A stretch of 64,000 nt of DNA from Cronobacter turicensis z3032 (GCA_000027065.2 FN543093.2:124001-188000), one strand, 5' to 3'; positions 7,832 through 18,575 are shown, numbered from the stretch's first letter. Translations and numbers: made by a program. The notes: generated from the sequence alone by a model not told the origin.

Positions 7832-8980
7832 TTACGCTGTTGCGTTATACGCCTGTACGGCCAACGCCACGACATCGCTGTTGGCGTCCAGACCGGAAAC
7901 CTGCGCCAGCGCGGCCTGCGGGCCTTTATCGGCGATAAGCTGCGCCAGCTCCTGCGCCTGCGGATCGTCTTCACTGCGGAAATGCATCGCGGCGGCGATA
8001 CCCAGCACCAGATTCTGGTGCGGCAGGCCATATTCCAGCGTGCCCAGCAGCGGCTTAATGAGACGGTCGCCCGCGCTCAGTTTGCGCAGCGGCTGACGGC
8101 CAACGCGTTCCACGTCGTCTTTCAGGTACGGGTTTTCAAAACGGCCGAGAATTTTCTCGATGTACGCGGCATGTTTCGCGTCATCGAAGCCGTAGCGTTT
8201 AATCAACACCGCGCCGCTCTCTTCCATCGCGCCGCGCACCACCAGACGAATTTTCTCATCCAGAATCGCGTCGCGAATGGTCTGATGACCGGCCTGTTTT
8301 CCGAGGTAGGCGGTTATAGCATGCCCGGTGTTCAGGGTGAAGAGCTTGCGTTCAACAAATGCCATCAGATTGTCGGTCAGCTCCATGCCCGCGATAGTAG
8401 GCAGTTCGCCTTTGAACTGGGTTTTGTCGACAATCCACTCGCTGAAGGTTTCAACGGTTACTTCCAGCGGATCGCGCGCGGCGGATTCCGACGGCGGCAC
8501 GATACGGTCAACGGCGGAATCGACAAAACCGACGTGGCTTTCCACCCAGGCTTTGTCACTCTCTGCCAGCGCGTTAAACACGTGGGTTTTCAACTGGCTG
8601 GTGCCGCGCACCATGTTTTCACAGGCGATGATATTGAGCGGGCGCTCGTTACCCTGCGCTTTGCGTAGCGCCAGGCCTTTGGCGACCGCCGGGGCGATGC
8701 GCTCCAGCACGACGGGGCCGACGGCGGTCGTCACGAGATCGACGGTGGCGATAAGCGTCACAACATCGTCACTGGTGCTGTTGACCGCGTCCACGCCGGA
8801 AACGGTATCCGTCTGCTCCTGCTCGCCCACCACGCGCACCTGGTAGCTGTGACGCGCGTTTAAGGCGTCCAGCACCGTCTGGTTCACGTCGGCGAACGTC
8901 AGGCCGATGCCTGCGTCAGCGAGCAGTTTGCCAATAAAGCCACGACCAATATTACCTGCGCCAAAATGTAATGCTTTCAT
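7832..8980 (-). CDS. mtlD: Mannitol-1-phosphate 5-dehydrogenase
   Basis: MtlD oxidises mannitol 1-phosphate, made by the MtlA transporter, to fructose 6-phosphate with NAD+. The 382-residue product has exactly the E. coli length. It starts with the NAD-binding motif [20 protein letters not shown] and carries the family segments [22 protein letters not shown] and the catalytic-region sequence [16 protein letters not shown]. It is the second gene of the mtl operon. Two hairpin-forming sequences lie in the 188-base gap after mtlA and may set the ratio of the two products. Confidence 0.98.
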   Translation of the reverse strand: MKALHFGAGNIGRGFIGKLLADAGIGLTFADVNQTVLDALNARHSYQVRVVGEQEQTDTVSGVDAVNSTSDDVVTLIATVDLVTTAVGPVVLERIAPAVAKGLALRKAQGNERPLNIIACENMVRGTSQLKTHVFNALAESDKAWVESHVGFVDSAVDRIVPPSESAARDPLEVTVETFSEWIVDKTQFKGELPTIAGMELTDNLMAFVERKLFTLNTGHAITAYLGKQAGHQTIRDAILDEKIRLVVRGAMEESGAVLIKRYGFDDAKHAAYIEKILGRFENPYLKDDVERVGRQPLRKLSAGDRLIKPLLGTLEYGLPHQNLVLGIAAAMHFRSEDDPQAQELAQLIADKGPQAALAQVSGLDANSDVVALAVQAYNATA

Positions 8981-9066
8981 GGGAATACCTTCTTACTTAA
9001 AGCGGAAACTGTATCACCCGAGAGGGCGGGGGAAAGGGTGCTGCGTGCGACCTCCCTTTCCCTTGC

Positions 9067-9087
9067 CCTCTCCCTGTGCGGGAGAGG
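9067..9087. repeat. Short inverted repeat in the mtlA-mtlD gap
   Basis: CCTCTCCC and GGGAGAGG pair around a TGTGC loop. The sequence resembles the GC-rich palindromic units scattered in enterobacterial intergenic regions. No other copy was seen in this window. Confidence 0.5.
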
Positions 9088-9137
9088 TAAGGTTGCCCTG
9101 GTGGAGCACAAACATCTCAATAGCTTCTCAATAGCGA

Positions 9138-9160
9138 AGAGAGGGACAGTGTCCCTCTCT
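9138..9160 (-). other. Intercistronic hairpin just after mtlA
   Basis: AGAGAGGGAC and GTCCCTCTCT form a perfect 10-bp stem with a 3-base loop, 8 bases past the mtlA stop. No T run follows on the minus strand. It is more likely to protect the mtlA mRNA end or weaken read-through into mtlD than to be a full terminator. Confidence 0.55.
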
Positions 9161-9168
9161 GCATGGTC

Positions 9169-11088
9169 TTACGCCACGGTTTTACCGGAGAGCAGCGCCA
9201 GCACTTCATCGACGCTGTTGGTATGCGCCAGGCGCTCAATCACGCTTTCATCATCTAGCGCATTGGTCAGGCTGGTAATAACCTGAATGTGTTCGTTATT
9301 GCGCGCCGCGATACCAATCACCAGGCGGGCGATATCGTCTTCTTCTTCACCGAAACGCACGCCCTGCGGATACTGGCAGAACACGACGCCGGTTTTCAGC
9401 ACGCGGTCTTTGGCTTCAACGGTGCCGTGCGGAACCGCGATGGACTCGCCGAGATAGGTCGGGGTGAGTTTTTCGCGCTCCAGCATCGCGTCTACATATT
9501 CCGGCTGAACGTAACCGCCTTTCACCAGCTGCTCGCCCGCAAAGCGAATCGCCTCTTCTTTATTCGCCGCCTGACGGCCCAGGAAGATGTTGTCTGCGCT
9601 GAGCTTAAACAGATGGCTGTCGTTGGCGTCGAAGCTGTCCTGCAGGCTGGTGCGGACTTTCTCTTCGTTCTGCGTATGACGCTGCGCGGCAACCAGACGT
9701 TCGGTCAGGCCGGCGTACAGGCCGCTGTCCAGGAAGTTGGTCAGCGAAATGTGCTGCGCGTGCGGCGCCTGACGCATGGCGCGCTCGGTTAAATCGCGGT
9801 GGGTGATAACCAGATCCACATCGCCCGGCAGGCTGTTAATCGCGCTGTTGGTGACGGAAATATGGCTCAGGCCCGCATCCTGCACTTTCTTACGCAGTAC
9901 GCCGGCGCCCATGGCGCTGGAGCCCATACCGGCGTCGCAGGCGACGATGATTTTACGCACGTGGCTCAGGTCGTTGCTCAGATCCGCGTTCGCCGCGGTT
10001 GCCGCGCCTTTAGACTGCGCTTTCATATCCTGCATGCGACGGGTCGCGGCATCGATATCGTCTTCTTCTTTCACTTTGCTGGTTTTCAGCAGGATAGCGG
10101 CCACCACGAAGGAGACGGCCATCGCGGCGAAAATCGCCACCAGGTTTGCGAAGTACGCGCCTTTCGGCGTCATCGCCAGCACCGCCAGGATAGAGCCCGG
10201 AGACGCCGGAGAAACCAGGCCGCCGTTCAGTACGGTCAGGCAGAATACGCCGGTCATACCGCCCAGGATAACAGCGAGGATCAGACGCGGATTCATCAGC
10301 ACATACGGGAAGTAGATTTCGTGGATACCGCCCAGGAAGTGGATGATAGCCGCGCCGCCCGCAGACTGTTTGGCGCTGCCGCGACCAAAGAACATGTACG
10401 CCAGCAGAATACCCATACCCGGGCCCGGGTTGGCTTCAATCAGGAAGAAGATCGATTTGCCCAGTTCATGCGACTGCTGAATGCCCAGCGGCGAGAAGAT
10501 GCCGTGGTTGATGGCGTTGTTGAGGAACAGGATTTTCGCTGGTTCAACGAAAATCGACGCCAGCGGCAGCATGTCGTGAACCACCATGAAGTTCACGCCC
10601 GCGGCCAGCACTTTCGAGAGCACTTCTACCGCCGGGCCAATGCCGAGGAACGCCAGAATCGCGAGGATCATACCGATGATGCCCGCGGAGAAGTTGTTCA
10701 CCAGCATTTCAAAGCCGGATTTGATTTTGCCGTCGACCGAGGCGTCGAATTTCTTGATGCAGAAGCCGCCCAGCGGGCCTGCAATCATCGCGCCCAGGAA
10801 CATCGGGATGTCCGCGCCGACGATAACGCCCATGGTGGTAATCGCGCCCACCACGCCGCCACGCTCGCCGCCGACCAGCTTACCGCCGGTATAGCCGATA
10901 AGCAGCGGCAGCAGGTAGGTGATCATCGGACCAACCAGCTTCGCCAGCGTCTCGTTTGGCCACCACCCTGTGGGAATAAATAACGCGGTGATAATACCCC
11001 AGGCGATAAACGCGCCGATGTTAGGCATTACCATATTGCTGAGAAAGCGACCAAAGCTTTGCACTTTGATCTTGATATCGGATGACAT
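9169..11088 (-). CDS. mtlA: Mannitol-specific PTS permease EIICBA
   Basis: This inner-membrane transporter takes up mannitol and phosphorylates it to mannitol 1-phosphate. Residues 1 to about 335 form the EIIC membrane domain, with GGIHEIYFPYV as the substrate-binding signature. An acidic linker leads to EIIB (from about 378), with the phosphorylated Cys384 in IIVACDAGMGSS. EIIA is C-terminal, with the phosphorylated His554 in VPHGTVEAKD. The length of 639 residues and both active residues agree with E. coli MtlA (637). It is the first gene of mtlADR. A long upstream region with four CRP sites controls it. Confidence 0.98.
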   Translation of the reverse strand: MSSDIKIKVQSFGRFLSNMVMPNIGAFIAWGIITALFIPTGWWPNETLAKLVGPMITYLLPLLIGYTGGKLVGGERGGVVGAITTMGVIVGADIPMFLGAMIAGPLGGFCIKKFDASVDGKIKSGFEMLVNNFSAGIIGMILAILAFLGIGPAVEVLSKVLAAGVNFMVVHDMLPLASIFVEPAKILFLNNAINHGIFSPLGIQQSHELGKSIFFLIEANPGPGMGILLAYMFFGRGSAKQSAGGAAIIHFLGGIHEIYFPYVLMNPRLILAVILGGMTGVFCLTVLNGGLVSPASPGSILAVLAMTPKGAYFANLVAIFAAMAVSFVVAAILLKTSKVKEEDDIDAATRRMQDMKAQSKGAATAANADLSNDLSHVRKIIVACDAGMGSSAMGAGVLRKKVQDAGLSHISVTNSAINSLPGDVDLVITHRDLTERAMRQAPHAQHISLTNFLDSGLYAGLTERLVAAQRHTQNEEKVRTSLQDSFDANDSHLFKLSADNIFLGRQAANKEEAIRFAGEQLVKGGYVQPEYVDAMLEREKLTPTYLGESIAVPHGTVEAKDRVLKTGVVFCQYPQGVRFGEEEDDIARLVIGIAARNNEHIQVITSLTNALDDESVIERLAHTNSVDEVLALLSGKTVA

Positions 11089-11229
11089 AGAACACCCCTT
11101 CTTATGTTTACGCGCAGGCTTGCGGCCCGAGGTTTATTGTTAACGTGGCGGCAGAGGTAGCCGGACCCATGCTCTGATGACGCGAAATCTGGCACTGAAT
11201 CGCGATGGTGTCCAGACAGACCCGTTAAG

Positions 11230-11406
11230 TGTGATCGTGATCACGTGATGTCGGGGTGATCAGGGTGTTGTGGCGTGATTTGAATCACAAAAAAGACGTG
11301 TAAAAAAAAGACAATGCGCAAAATGTCACCGTCACAACCTCTTAAATGTGAAGAGAATCACACTTTCATTCGGCATCTTTGTTATTCATTTGTGATGTGA
11401 ATCACA
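11230..11406. promoter_or_regulatory. Four CRP sites upstream of mtlA
   Basis: Four 16-bp matches to TGTGA-N6-TCACA lie in this stretch. Sites 11347-11362 and 11391-11406 match both half-sites perfectly. Sites 11230-11245 (TGTGA/TCACG) and 11274-11289 (CGTGA/TCACA) each differ by one base. Starts are 44 bases apart within each pair and 73 between the pairs. Multiple CRP sites are known upstream of E. coli mtlA. The whole gap 11089-11618 also holds the yibF promoter, which I could not place. Confidence 0.85.
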
Positions 11407-11618
11407 AAATATTTCCCAGGAATAATCCGATCGGGCGTCGTACATTTTTCACTCACGTTAACAAGGATAGTCTGTAAGAAAGTTACAGCAGAGAAATGAC
11501 GAAAAAAGGCGGCGGCCAGGCGCGTCTCGCCGTGCGTTTTAGCGCGCCGCCGCGCGTCCTTTTGGCGTATCCTGACCCATACTTATCTTTCTCTGGCGTT
11601 AACGTAAAAGGACCCGGC

Positions 11619-12227
11619 ATGAAACTTATCGGTAGTTACACCAGCCCGTTTGTACGCAAAATCTCTGTGATGCTGCTCGAAAAAGGCATCGTGTTTGAGT
11701 TCGTAAATGAATCGCCCTATGCCGAACAGAACGGCATGGCGCAGTACAACCCGCTGGGGAAAGTGCCGGCGCTGGTGACCGATGAGGGCGAGACCTGGTT
11801 TGATTCGCCCATCATCGCGCAGTATATCGAGCTGCTGGATGCCCAACCGGCGCTGGTGCCGCAAGCGCCGCGCGCGGCGTTGAAAGTGCGCCAGCTGGAG
11901 GCGCTCGCCGACGGCATTATGGACGCGGCGCTGGTTTCGGTACGCGAGCAGGCGCGCCCGGCGGAGCAGCAGTCGGAAAGTGAACTGCTGCGCCAGCGGG
12001 AGAAAATCAACCGCGGCCTCGACGCGCTGGAAGGATATGTGGCTGACGGCACGCTGAAGGCCGACGAACTGACGCTCGCCACTATCGCAACGGCCTGCGC
12101 TATTGGCTATCTCAATTTCCGTCGCGTGGCGCCGGGCTGGTGCGCGCAGCGTCCGCATCTGGTGAAACTGGTGGAAGCGCTCTTTACCCGCGACAGCTTC
12201 GCGCGTACCGAGCCGCCCAGCGCCTGA
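11619..12227 (+). CDS. yibF: Glutathione S-transferase family protein YibF
   Basis: The 202-residue cytoplasmic protein has an N-terminal thioredoxin-like domain ([23 protein letters not shown]) with the GST signature [10 protein letters not shown] and [11 protein letters not shown], followed by an all-helical C-terminal domain. It matches E. coli YibF in length and sequence. It resembles GSTs but its substrate is not established. The longer open frame starting at 11496 was rejected because ATG 11619 has an AAAGGA site and the family start. Its position before selA is conserved with E. coli. Confidence 0.95.
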   Translation: MKLIGSYTSPFVRKISVMLLEKGIVFEFVNESPYAEQNGMAQYNPLGKVPALVTDEGETWFDSPIIAQYIELLDAQPALVPQAPRAALKVRQLEALADGIMDAALVSVREQARPAEQQSESELLRQREKINRGLDALEGYVADGTLKADELTLATIATACAIGYLNFRRVAPGWCAQRPHLVKLVEALFTRDSFARTEPPSA

Positions 12228-12331
12228 CCGGGCGCGAACCGCCCTTTATTGCGCTGACCGTGCGCGGGGACTGAACTGCCCCGCGTTTCCTGCTAAATTA
12301 TCGCCACGTTTTATCCAGGTTTATTCACGTC

Positions 12332-13714
12332 ATGACGACCGATTCCCGTCTGCTTTACAGCCAGCTTCCCGCTACCGACCGCCTGCTGCGCGACAGCGCG
12401 TTCCAGCCGTTGCTGGACACCTACGGCCATACTCGCGTGGTCAACACGCTTCGCGCGATGCAGGAGGAGGCGCGGCTTGCCATTCGCGAACGCCAGGCAT
12501 TGCCGACGTGGTGCGACGACTGGGCCGCGGCGGCGGCTGACAGGCTGGCGCGCGGTTCGCAAAGCGCGCTGCGCCCGGTTTTTAACCTTACCGGGACGGT
12601 GCTGCACACCAACCTTGGCCGCGCGTTGCAGGCGGAAGAGGCCGTTGAGGCGGTCGCCCGCGCCATGCGCTCGCCGGTGACGCTGGAGTATGACGCCGAC
12701 GGCGGCGAGCGCGGCCACCGCGACCGCGCGCTGGCGGCGCTACTCTGTGAACTCACCGGCGCGGAAGACGCCTGTATCGTCAATAACAACGCTGCGGCGG
12801 TGCTGCTGATGCTGGCGGCGCTGGGCGCAGGCAAAGAGGTAATTGTGTCGCGCGGCGAACTGGTGGAGATTGGCGGCGCGTTTCGCATTCCGGATGTGAT
12901 GCGCCAGGCGGGCTGTCAGCTGGTGGAAGTGGGTACGACCAACCGCACGCACCTGCGCGATTATCTTGAGGCGACTGGCGAGCAGACCGCGCTGCTGATG
13001 AAAGTGCATACCAGTAATTATCAGATTGAAGGCTTTACCAAAACCGTTGACGCTGCCGAACTGGCGCAGGCGTCGTCTGTCCCGGTGATTGTCGATCTCG
13101 GCAGCGGTTCGCTTATCGATCTCAGCCAGTATGGCCTGCCGAAAGAGCCGATGCCGCAGGAGGCGCTGGCCGCCGGGGCGAGTCTCGTGAGCTTTTCCGG
13201 CGATAAACTGCCGGGCGGGCCGCAGGCGGGGATTATCGTCGGCAAAAAGGCGCTCATCGCAAAGCTTCAGAAACACCCGCTCAAGCGCGCCCTGCGCGCC
13301 GACAAAATGACGCTGGCGGCGCTCGACGCCACGCTGCGTCTCTACCTGCACCCGGAAAAACTTGCTGAGCGGCTGCCGACGCTGCGGCTGCTGACGCGTC
13401 AGGCGTCCGACATCAGCGAGCAGGCGCAGCGCCTGCGTCCTGCGCTGGAATCCCGCTACGGCGACGAATTTCAGATAGACGTAGCGCCCTGCCTGTCGCA
13501 GATTGGCAGCGGCTCGCTGCCGGTCGACCGGCTACCAGGTGCTGCGCTCACGTTCACTCCGCGCGACGGGCGCGGCAGCCGTCTTGAGGCGCTCGCCGCC
13601 CGCTGGCGCCGTCTGCCGGTGCCGGTTATCGGGCGCGTGGGCGACGGGCGGTTATGGCTCGATTTACGCTGCCTTGAAGATGAGGCAGGACTGATGGAGA
13701 TGTTGTTGCAATGA
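12332..13714 (+). CDS. selA: L-seryl-tRNA(Sec) selenium transferase
   Basis: SelA is a PLP enzyme that converts seryl-tRNA(Sec) to selenocysteyl-tRNA(Sec) using selenophosphate, as a large cytoplasmic ring-shaped oligomer. The product has 460 residues (E. coli 463). The PLP lysine is Lys292 in [13 protein letters not shown]. Other family segments are [14 protein letters not shown] and [14 protein letters not shown]. The selB start ATG overlaps the selA stop TGA in ATGA, so the two are translationally coupled. The selenoprotein gene fdoG lies about 9 kb downstream in this window, so the product has an obvious local client. Confidence 0.98.
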   Translation: MTTDSRLLYSQLPATDRLLRDSAFQPLLDTYGHTRVVNTLRAMQEEARLAIRERQALPTWCDDWAAAAADRLARGSQSALRPVFNLTGTVLHTNLGRALQAEEAVEAVARAMRSPVTLEYDADGGERGHRDRALAALLCELTGAEDACIVNNNAAAVLLMLAALGAGKEVIVSRGELVEIGGAFRIPDVMRQAGCQLVEVGTTNRTHLRDYLEATGEQTALLMKVHTSNYQIEGFTKTVDAAELAQASSVPVIVDLGSGSLIDLSQYGLPKEPMPQEALAAGASLVSFSGDKLPGGPQAGIIVGKKALIAKLQKHPLKRALRADKMTLAALDATLRLYLHPEKLAERLPTLRLLTRQASDISEQAQRLRPALESRYGDEFQIDVAPCLSQIGSGSLPVDRLPGAALTFTPRDGRGSRLEALAARWRRLPVPVIGRVGDGRLWLDLRCLEDEAGLMEMLLQ

Positions 13715-15558
13715 TTATCGCCACCGCCGGGCATGTGGACCACGGCAAAACCACGCTGCTTGAAGCGCTCACCGGTATTAACGCCGACCGTCTGCCGGAA
13801 GAGAAAAAACGCGGCATGACTATCGATCTCGGTTACGCCTACTGGCCGCAGCCGGACGGGCGCGTGATCGGTTTTATCGACGTGCCGGGCCATGAGAAAT
13901 TCCTCGCCAATATGCTGGCGGGCGTGGGCGGCATCGATCATGCGCTGCTGATGGTGGCGTGCGATGACGGCGTGATGGCCCAGACCCGCGAGCACCTGGC
14001 GATTCTGCGCCTGACCGGCCAGCCGACGCTCACCGTGGCGCTCACCAAAGCCGACCGGGTGGATGAGGCGCGACTGGCGCAGGTGAAAGCAGATGTCCAG
14101 GCAACACTGAGCGACTATGGCTGGCACGACGCCACGCTGTTTGTGACGGCGGCCACCGAAGGCGTGGGCATTGAGGCGCTGCGCGACCACTTGCGCACGT
14201 TGCCCGAACGCACGCATCCCGCCGGGCAGCGCTTTCGCCTGGCGGTCGATCGCGCGTTTACCGTGAAAGGCGCGGGCCTGGTAGTGACCGGCACGGCGCT
14301 CTCCGGCGAGGTGAACGTCGGCGATACGCTCTACCTGACCGGCGCGAATACGCCGATGCGCGTGCGCGGCCTGCACGCGCAGAACCAGCCGACGGAGCGG
14401 GCGTTCGCCGGTCAGCGCATCGCGCTGAACATTAGCGGCGATGCGCAGAAAGCGGATATCCGACGCGGCGACTGGCTGCTCAGCGACGCGCCGCCGCAGG
14501 CCGCGGAGCGGGTCATCGTCACGCTCGACCGCCAGGCGCCGCTGCAACAGTGGCAGCCGCTGCATATTCATCATGCGGCAAGCCACGTCACCGGGCGCGT
14601 CTCGCTGCTGGAAGATAATCTGGCGGAGCTGGTGTTCGACACGCCGCTCTTCCTGGCCGATAACGACCGTCTGGTGCTGCGCGACATCAGCGCGCGCCAG
14701 ACGCTGGCAGGCGCGCGCGTCGTCACGCTGGAAGCCCCGCGGCGCGGCAAACGCCAGCCGGAATTTCTCGCGTTTCTCACCGAACTTGCCGGCGCTAAAA
14801 CCGACGCCGAAGCGCTGCGGCTTCACGCCTCGCGCGGCGCGGTCGCGCTCGTGACGTTTGGCTGGGCGCGCCAGCTCTCCACGGCGGCGCTCGACACGCT
14901 GGCGGGCGGCGAGGAGTTTCTGCAGGCGAACGGTTATCTGTTAAGCAGCAGTCTTGCGGCGCGCTGGCAGGAGAAACTGCTCGCCACGCTCGCCCGCTAC
15001 CATGAAACGCACAGCGAAGAGCCCGGCCCTGGCCGCGAACGCCTGCGGCGCATGGCGCTCCCTTCCGAGCCAGAGCCGCTGGTGCTGGCGCTTATCGAAC
15101 GGATGCGGCGCGACGGGCAGCTCGCGAGCCGCGAAGGCTGGCTGCATCTGCCGGGCCATAAGGCCGGTTTCAGCGAGCCTCAGCAGGCGCTGTGGGAGAA
15201 AATCCAGGGGCTGTTTGGCGACGAGCCCTGGTGGGTGCGCGATCTGGCGCGCGAAGCGGGCGAAGAAGAACAGGCGATGCGCCAACTGTTGCGGCTCGCC
15301 GCGCAGCAGGGCTTTATCACGGCGATCGTCAAAGATCGCTACTACCGTCACGATCGCATCGTGGCGTTCGCCGATCTGATCCGCACGCTCGATCGCGAAA
15401 AAGGCGCGACCGTCGCCGCTGATTTTCGCGACAGCCTGAACGTGGGCCGCAAGCTGGCGATTCAGATTCTGGAATATTTCGACCGCATCGGCTTTACCCG
15501 CCGTCGCGGTAATGAACATCTGCTGCGCGACAGCGCGCTGTTTAATTCCGCGCTGTAA
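13711..15558 (+). CDS. selB: Selenocysteine-specific elongation factor SelB
   Basis: SelB delivers selenocysteyl-tRNA to UGA codons followed by a SECIS hairpin. The 615-residue product has the GTPase motifs near the N-terminus: [10 protein letters not shown] (G1), DVPGHE (G3) and TKAD (G4). EF-Tu-like beta-barrel domains follow, then a C-terminal half of winged helices that bind SECIS RNA (for example [20 protein letters not shown] and [21 protein letters not shown]). The gene overlaps selA by four bases. A strong hairpin follows at 15574-15608. Its expected target here is the fdoG UGA at 24344-24346. Confidence 0.98.
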   Translation: MIIATAGHVDHGKTTLLEALTGINADRLPEEKKRGMTIDLGYAYWPQPDGRVIGFIDVPGHEKFLANMLAGVGGIDHALLMVACDDGVMAQTREHLAILRLTGQPTLTVALTKADRVDEARLAQVKADVQATLSDYGWHDATLFVTAATEGVGIEALRDHLRTLPERTHPAGQRFRLAVDRAFTVKGAGLVVTGTALSGEVNVGDTLYLTGANTPMRVRGLHAQNQPTERAFAGQRIALNISGDAQKADIRRGDWLLSDAPPQAAERVIVTLDRQAPLQQWQPLHIHHAASHVTGRVSLLEDNLAELVFDTPLFLADNDRLVLRDISARQTLAGARVVTLEAPRRGKRQPEFLAFLTELAGAKTDAEALRLHASRGAVALVTFGWARQLSTAALDTLAGGEEFLQANGYLLSSSLAARWQEKLLATLARYHETHSEEPGPGRERLRRMALPSEPEPLVLALIERMRRDGQLASREGWLHLPGHKAGFSEPQQALWEKIQGLFGDEPWWVRDLAREAGEEEQAMRQLLRLAAQQGFITAIVKDRYYRHDRIVAFADLIRTLDREKGATVAADFRDSLNVGRKLAIQILEYFDRIGFTRRRGNEHLLRDSALFNSAL

Positions 15559-15573
15559 AAACGATATCGAAAC

Positions 15574-15613
15574 CGGGGAATATATATTGAGGAAATATAT
15601 ATTCCCCGTGTTT
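15574..15613 (+). terminator. Strong AT-rich terminator of selAB
   Basis: A perfect 15-bp stem (15574-15588 with 15594-15608; arms begin CGGGGAATATATATT) encloses a 5-base GAGGA loop and is followed by GTTTTAATT. It lies 15 bases after the selB stop and should end the selAB transcript. Confidence 0.8.
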
Positions 15614-15770
15614 TAATTACCTCATGAATAATTCCAGGTGATTACGCTAACTGTTTTATTTTATGGTGCTTTCTGGGAACCAATTCGCCGTAATTCGCGG
15701 CATCTCGCTTTTTTACTCTGCCATGCGGTGTATTTTCTGAAGCTCATTTGATTCATTAAGGATAATGAGT

Positions 15771-16922
15771 ATGACCGCGTCTGTTTTTTATATTCCCTCT
15801 ATTAATATGATTGGCATGAATAGTCTCGACGAGGCGCTGAAAACGGCCTGTGAATATGGTTATCGCAACGCGCTGATTGTGACGGACGGTATGTTGTCAG
15901 CGCTGGGTATGGCGGGCCAGCTCAAGGAAATGCTGGCGCAGAAAGGCATGCAGAGCGTGATCTTCGACGGCACGCACCCGAACCCGACGACAGAAAATGT
16001 AGAAGCCGGATTAAGTATGTTGCGCGCTCACCGCTGCGACTGCGTGATTTCGCTGGGCGGCGGCTCGCCGCACGACTGCGCCAAGGGTATCGCGCTGGTG
16101 GCCGCCAACGGCGGCGATATCCGCGATTACGAAGGCGTCGACCGCTCCCGTAAACCGCAACTGCCAATGATCGCCATCAATACCACGGCGGGGACGGCGT
16201 CCGAGATGACGCGCTTTTGCATCATCACCGACCAGGAGCGGCACGTGAAAATGGCGATTGTCGATAAACACGTGACGCCGGTGATGTCGGTTAACGATCC
16301 GGCGCTGATGGTGGGGATGCCGAAATCGCTGACCGCCGCGACAGGCATGGATGCGCTGACGCACGCCATTGAAGCGTATGTCTCGACGGCCGCCACGCCG
16401 GTGACCGACGCCTGCGCGCTGAAAGCCATCGCCATGATTACGCGCTCGCTGCCGCAGGCGGTGGAAGAGGGGGATAACGTCGCGGCGCGCGAGGCGATGG
16501 CCTGGGCGCAGTTTATGGCGGGGATGGCGTTTAACAACGCCTCGCTCGGCTATGTTCATGCGATGGCGCATCAGCTGGGCGGCTTCTATGACCTGCCGCA
16601 CGGCGTCTGTAACGCCATCCTGCTGCCGCATGTGCAGCGCTTTAACAGCGCCGTAGCGGCGCACCGCTTGCGCGACTGCGCGCAGGCGATGGGCGTGGAT
16701 GTCAGCGCCATGAATGACGCCGAAGGGGCGGATGCCTGCATCGCCGCCATTTGCGCGCTGGCCCGCCGGGTGCATATTCCTGCAGGGTTGCGGGAGCTGA
16801 GAGTGCGTGACGAGGACATCTCTACACTTGCTGATAACGCGCTTAAAGACGCCTGCGGGTTTACCAATCCGGTGCAGGCAAACCACGCGGAAATCATGGC
16901 GATTTATCGCGCGGCGATGTAA
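15771..16922 (+). CDS. yiaY: Iron-containing alcohol dehydrogenase YiaY
   Basis: The product has 383 residues, the same length as E. coli YiaY, and shares long identical blocks such as [39 protein letters not shown] and [19 protein letters not shown]. The GGGSPHD loop binds NAD(P). The metal ligands are the Asp/His of [10 protein letters not shown] and the two His of the HAMAHQLGG...PHG region. The physiological substrate is uncertain. Of two ATGs six bases apart, 15771 has AAGGA at 8 bases; the first (15765) is only 2 bases from it. A second iron-type dehydrogenase, tied to rhamnose, lies at 33041-34189. Confidence 0.95.
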   Translation: MTASVFYIPSINMIGMNSLDEALKTACEYGYRNALIVTDGMLSALGMAGQLKEMLAQKGMQSVIFDGTHPNPTTENVEAGLSMLRAHRCDCVISLGGGSPHDCAKGIALVAANGGDIRDYEGVDRSRKPQLPMIAINTTAGTASEMTRFCIITDQERHVKMAIVDKHVTPVMSVNDPALMVGMPKSLTAATGMDALTHAIEAYVSTAATPVTDACALKAIAMITRSLPQAVEEGDNVAAREAMAWAQFMAGMAFNNASLGYVHAMAHQLGGFYDLPHGVCNAILLPHVQRFNSAVAAHRLRDCAQAMGVDVSAMNDAEGADACIAAICALARRVHIPAGLRELRVRDEDISTLADNALKDACGFTNPVQANHAEIMAIYRAAM

Positions 16923-16946
16923 TGCGTAAGCCCCGTTGCGGCGGGG

Positions 16947-17819
16947 CTACTGTTTTTGTTTCGCGAGCCACACCGCGCCCAGCCGTCCGGCCTGGTTGCC
17001 GAGCTGGCACGGCTGAATGGGCACCTGCAACGCATCCCAGAAGTTATATTTTTCGAGGCTGCGCTCAAGCATCGGGTAGAGTTCTTTCTGCTGGCTGATT
17101 CCGCCGCCAATCAGCACCACCTGCGGATCGTAGAGCGACACCACGCTGTAAACGCCGCGCGCCAGATAACCGACCCAGCGCTCGACCACTTCACGCAGAT
17201 GCACGTCGCCACCCATACGCTCAAAGATTTCTTTGCCATGCAGCGGGGCGTCGGACGGCAGCGACAGCGCCCGGCGGCTGGCTTCTACCAGCCCGCGCGC
17301 GGAGGCAATCTGGTGCATGTTTTCGCCGTTGTCGCCGACCGGGATCACCCCAAATTCGCCCGCACGGAAGTGCGCGCCGCGCATCAGCTCACGGTTGAGG
17401 ATCAGGCCGCCGCCAATGCCGGTGCCGATGGTCATACAGATGAAGGAATCGTAGCGCTGCCCGGCGCCGCGCCACATCTCGCCAAGCGCCGCGCAGTTAG
17501 CGTCGTTCTCTACCGTGACCGGCAGCGAGGTCAGTTCGCCAAACAGCTCCAGCAGATTACAGCCGTCGAGGAATTCCAGCGCGCCCGCTTTTGGCACATG
17601 GCCGGTGCCGGGATTGATATAGCCCGGGAAACTGACGCCGATGCCCGCTATTTCGTCATTGTTCTGGTAACGCTCAACCGCCTCGCGCCAGGCGTTTTTG
17701 AACTCGTCGGGATCGTAGTGGGTGTCATATTCGTCGCTGGAAAGCTCCTCGCCTTCTTCGGTGATCAGGCCGTGTTTGATATGGGTGCCGCCAATGTCAA
17801 AGCCGATAAACTTACGCAT
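16947..17819 (-). CDS. ROK family sugar kinase without the zinc motif
   Basis: The 290-residue cytoplasmic protein has the ROK/hexokinase fold. FDIGGTHIKHG at residues 7-17 is the first phosphate loop, NDANCAALGE holds the catalytic Asp106, and TIGTGIGGGLILN (130-142) is the second phosphate loop. A C-terminal adenosine motif (VVLIGGGIS) is present. The cysteine-rich zinc motif usual in ROK proteins is missing; after AGEFG the sequence runs on without the His and Cys ligands. Some ROK kinases such as beta-glucoside kinases share this lack, so a phosphosugar or glycoside kinase is possible. The start at 17819 was chosen for the family N-terminus and a nearby AAGGA. No sugar transporter is adjacent, so the substrate is unknown. 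Confidence 0.85.
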   Translation of the reverse strand: MRKFIGFDIGGTHIKHGLITEEGEELSSDEYDTHYDPDEFKNAWREAVERYQNNDEIAGIGVSFPGYINPGTGHVPKAGALEFLDGCNLLELFGELTSLPVTVENDANCAALGEMWRGAGQRYDSFICMTIGTGIGGGLILNRELMRGAHFRAGEFGVIPVGDNGENMHQIASARGLVEASRRALSLPSDAPLHGKEIFERMGGDVHLREVVERWVGYLARGVYSVVSLYDPQVVLIGGGISQQKELYPMLERSLEKYNFWDALQVPIQPCQLGNQAGRLGAVWLAKQKQ

Positions 17820-17975
17820 GATCCTTCCTTCTGTGACAAACCGTGTTCCGCCTTTGAGTATGGCGCACCTGCGCAAACCCAACGTAAAGGAAGGTAATCC
17901 GCCGTCATTTCTGGTGAATACCGCGCGCGCCGTGATTGTGGTTAAGTAACGGCTGATATGAACAGAGGCGGCGGC

Positions 17976-18575
17976 GTGGATATTTCAGGTTTTATGCTGG
18001 CGATCGCGCCGGTGGCGCTCTCTCCCGGCGCCAGCTTTACGCTTGCGATGAATAACGTTATCCACCGTGGCATTACGGGCGTGTTCAGCGTTATCGCAGG
18101 CACGCTCATCGGGATTTATATTCACGCCTCGCTGGTGGGGCTTGGCGTCACGCAGCTGCTGGCGCGCTACCCGCCGGTGATGAAAACCTTACAGCTGACG
18201 GGCACGCTCTATTTGCTCTGGCTGGCGCTGCGGCTTGTCGCAAGCGGCATTCAGGCCTGGCGGCGTCCGCAGCAAAACACAGGCCACGGCGCGGGTATAA
18301 AAGAGGCGCTGCTGGCGAACCTTTTTAATATCAAAGCGATCCTGCTCTGGCTGACGGTGGCGCCCGCGTTCGCCGGAACGGCGTTCATGCACTATCTGCT
18401 GCTCGCCAGCATCCATGTCGCCATCATGGCATCGTGGTTGCTACTGTGCGGCGGCGCTATCGTGCTGACCACGCGCCGCTTTTCGGTGCGCTGGCTGAAA
18501 GTCGTCGTCGATACCGGCGGCGGGCTGTTCCTGTTTATCCTGACGCTCTCATCCGCCCTGGCGATGCTGAAATAA
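17976..18575 (+). CDS. LysE/RhtB family amino-acid exporter
   Basis: This is an inner-membrane protein of about 200 residues with roughly six hydrophobic segments. It carries family features: APVALSPGASFTLAMNN at the start (the usual PGP-type motif, here PGA), GTLIGIYIHASLVGLGV, LYLLWLALRL, and the NLFNIKAILLWLTVAPAF block. Members export amino acids or related small molecules. Two starts are possible: ATG 17958 with no clear ribosome site, and GTG 17976 with AGAGG 8 bases before it, which I prefer. The substrate cannot be read from the context. Confidence 0.85.
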   Translation: MDISGFMLAIAPVALSPGASFTLAMNNVIHRGITGVFSVIAGTLIGIYIHASLVGLGVTQLLARYPPVMKTLQLTGTLYLLWLALRLVASGIQAWRRPQQNTGHGAGIKEALLANLFNIKAILLWLTVAPAFAGTAFMHYLLLASIHVAIMASWLLLCGGAIVLTTRRFSVRWLKVVVDTGGGLFLFILTLSSALAMLK

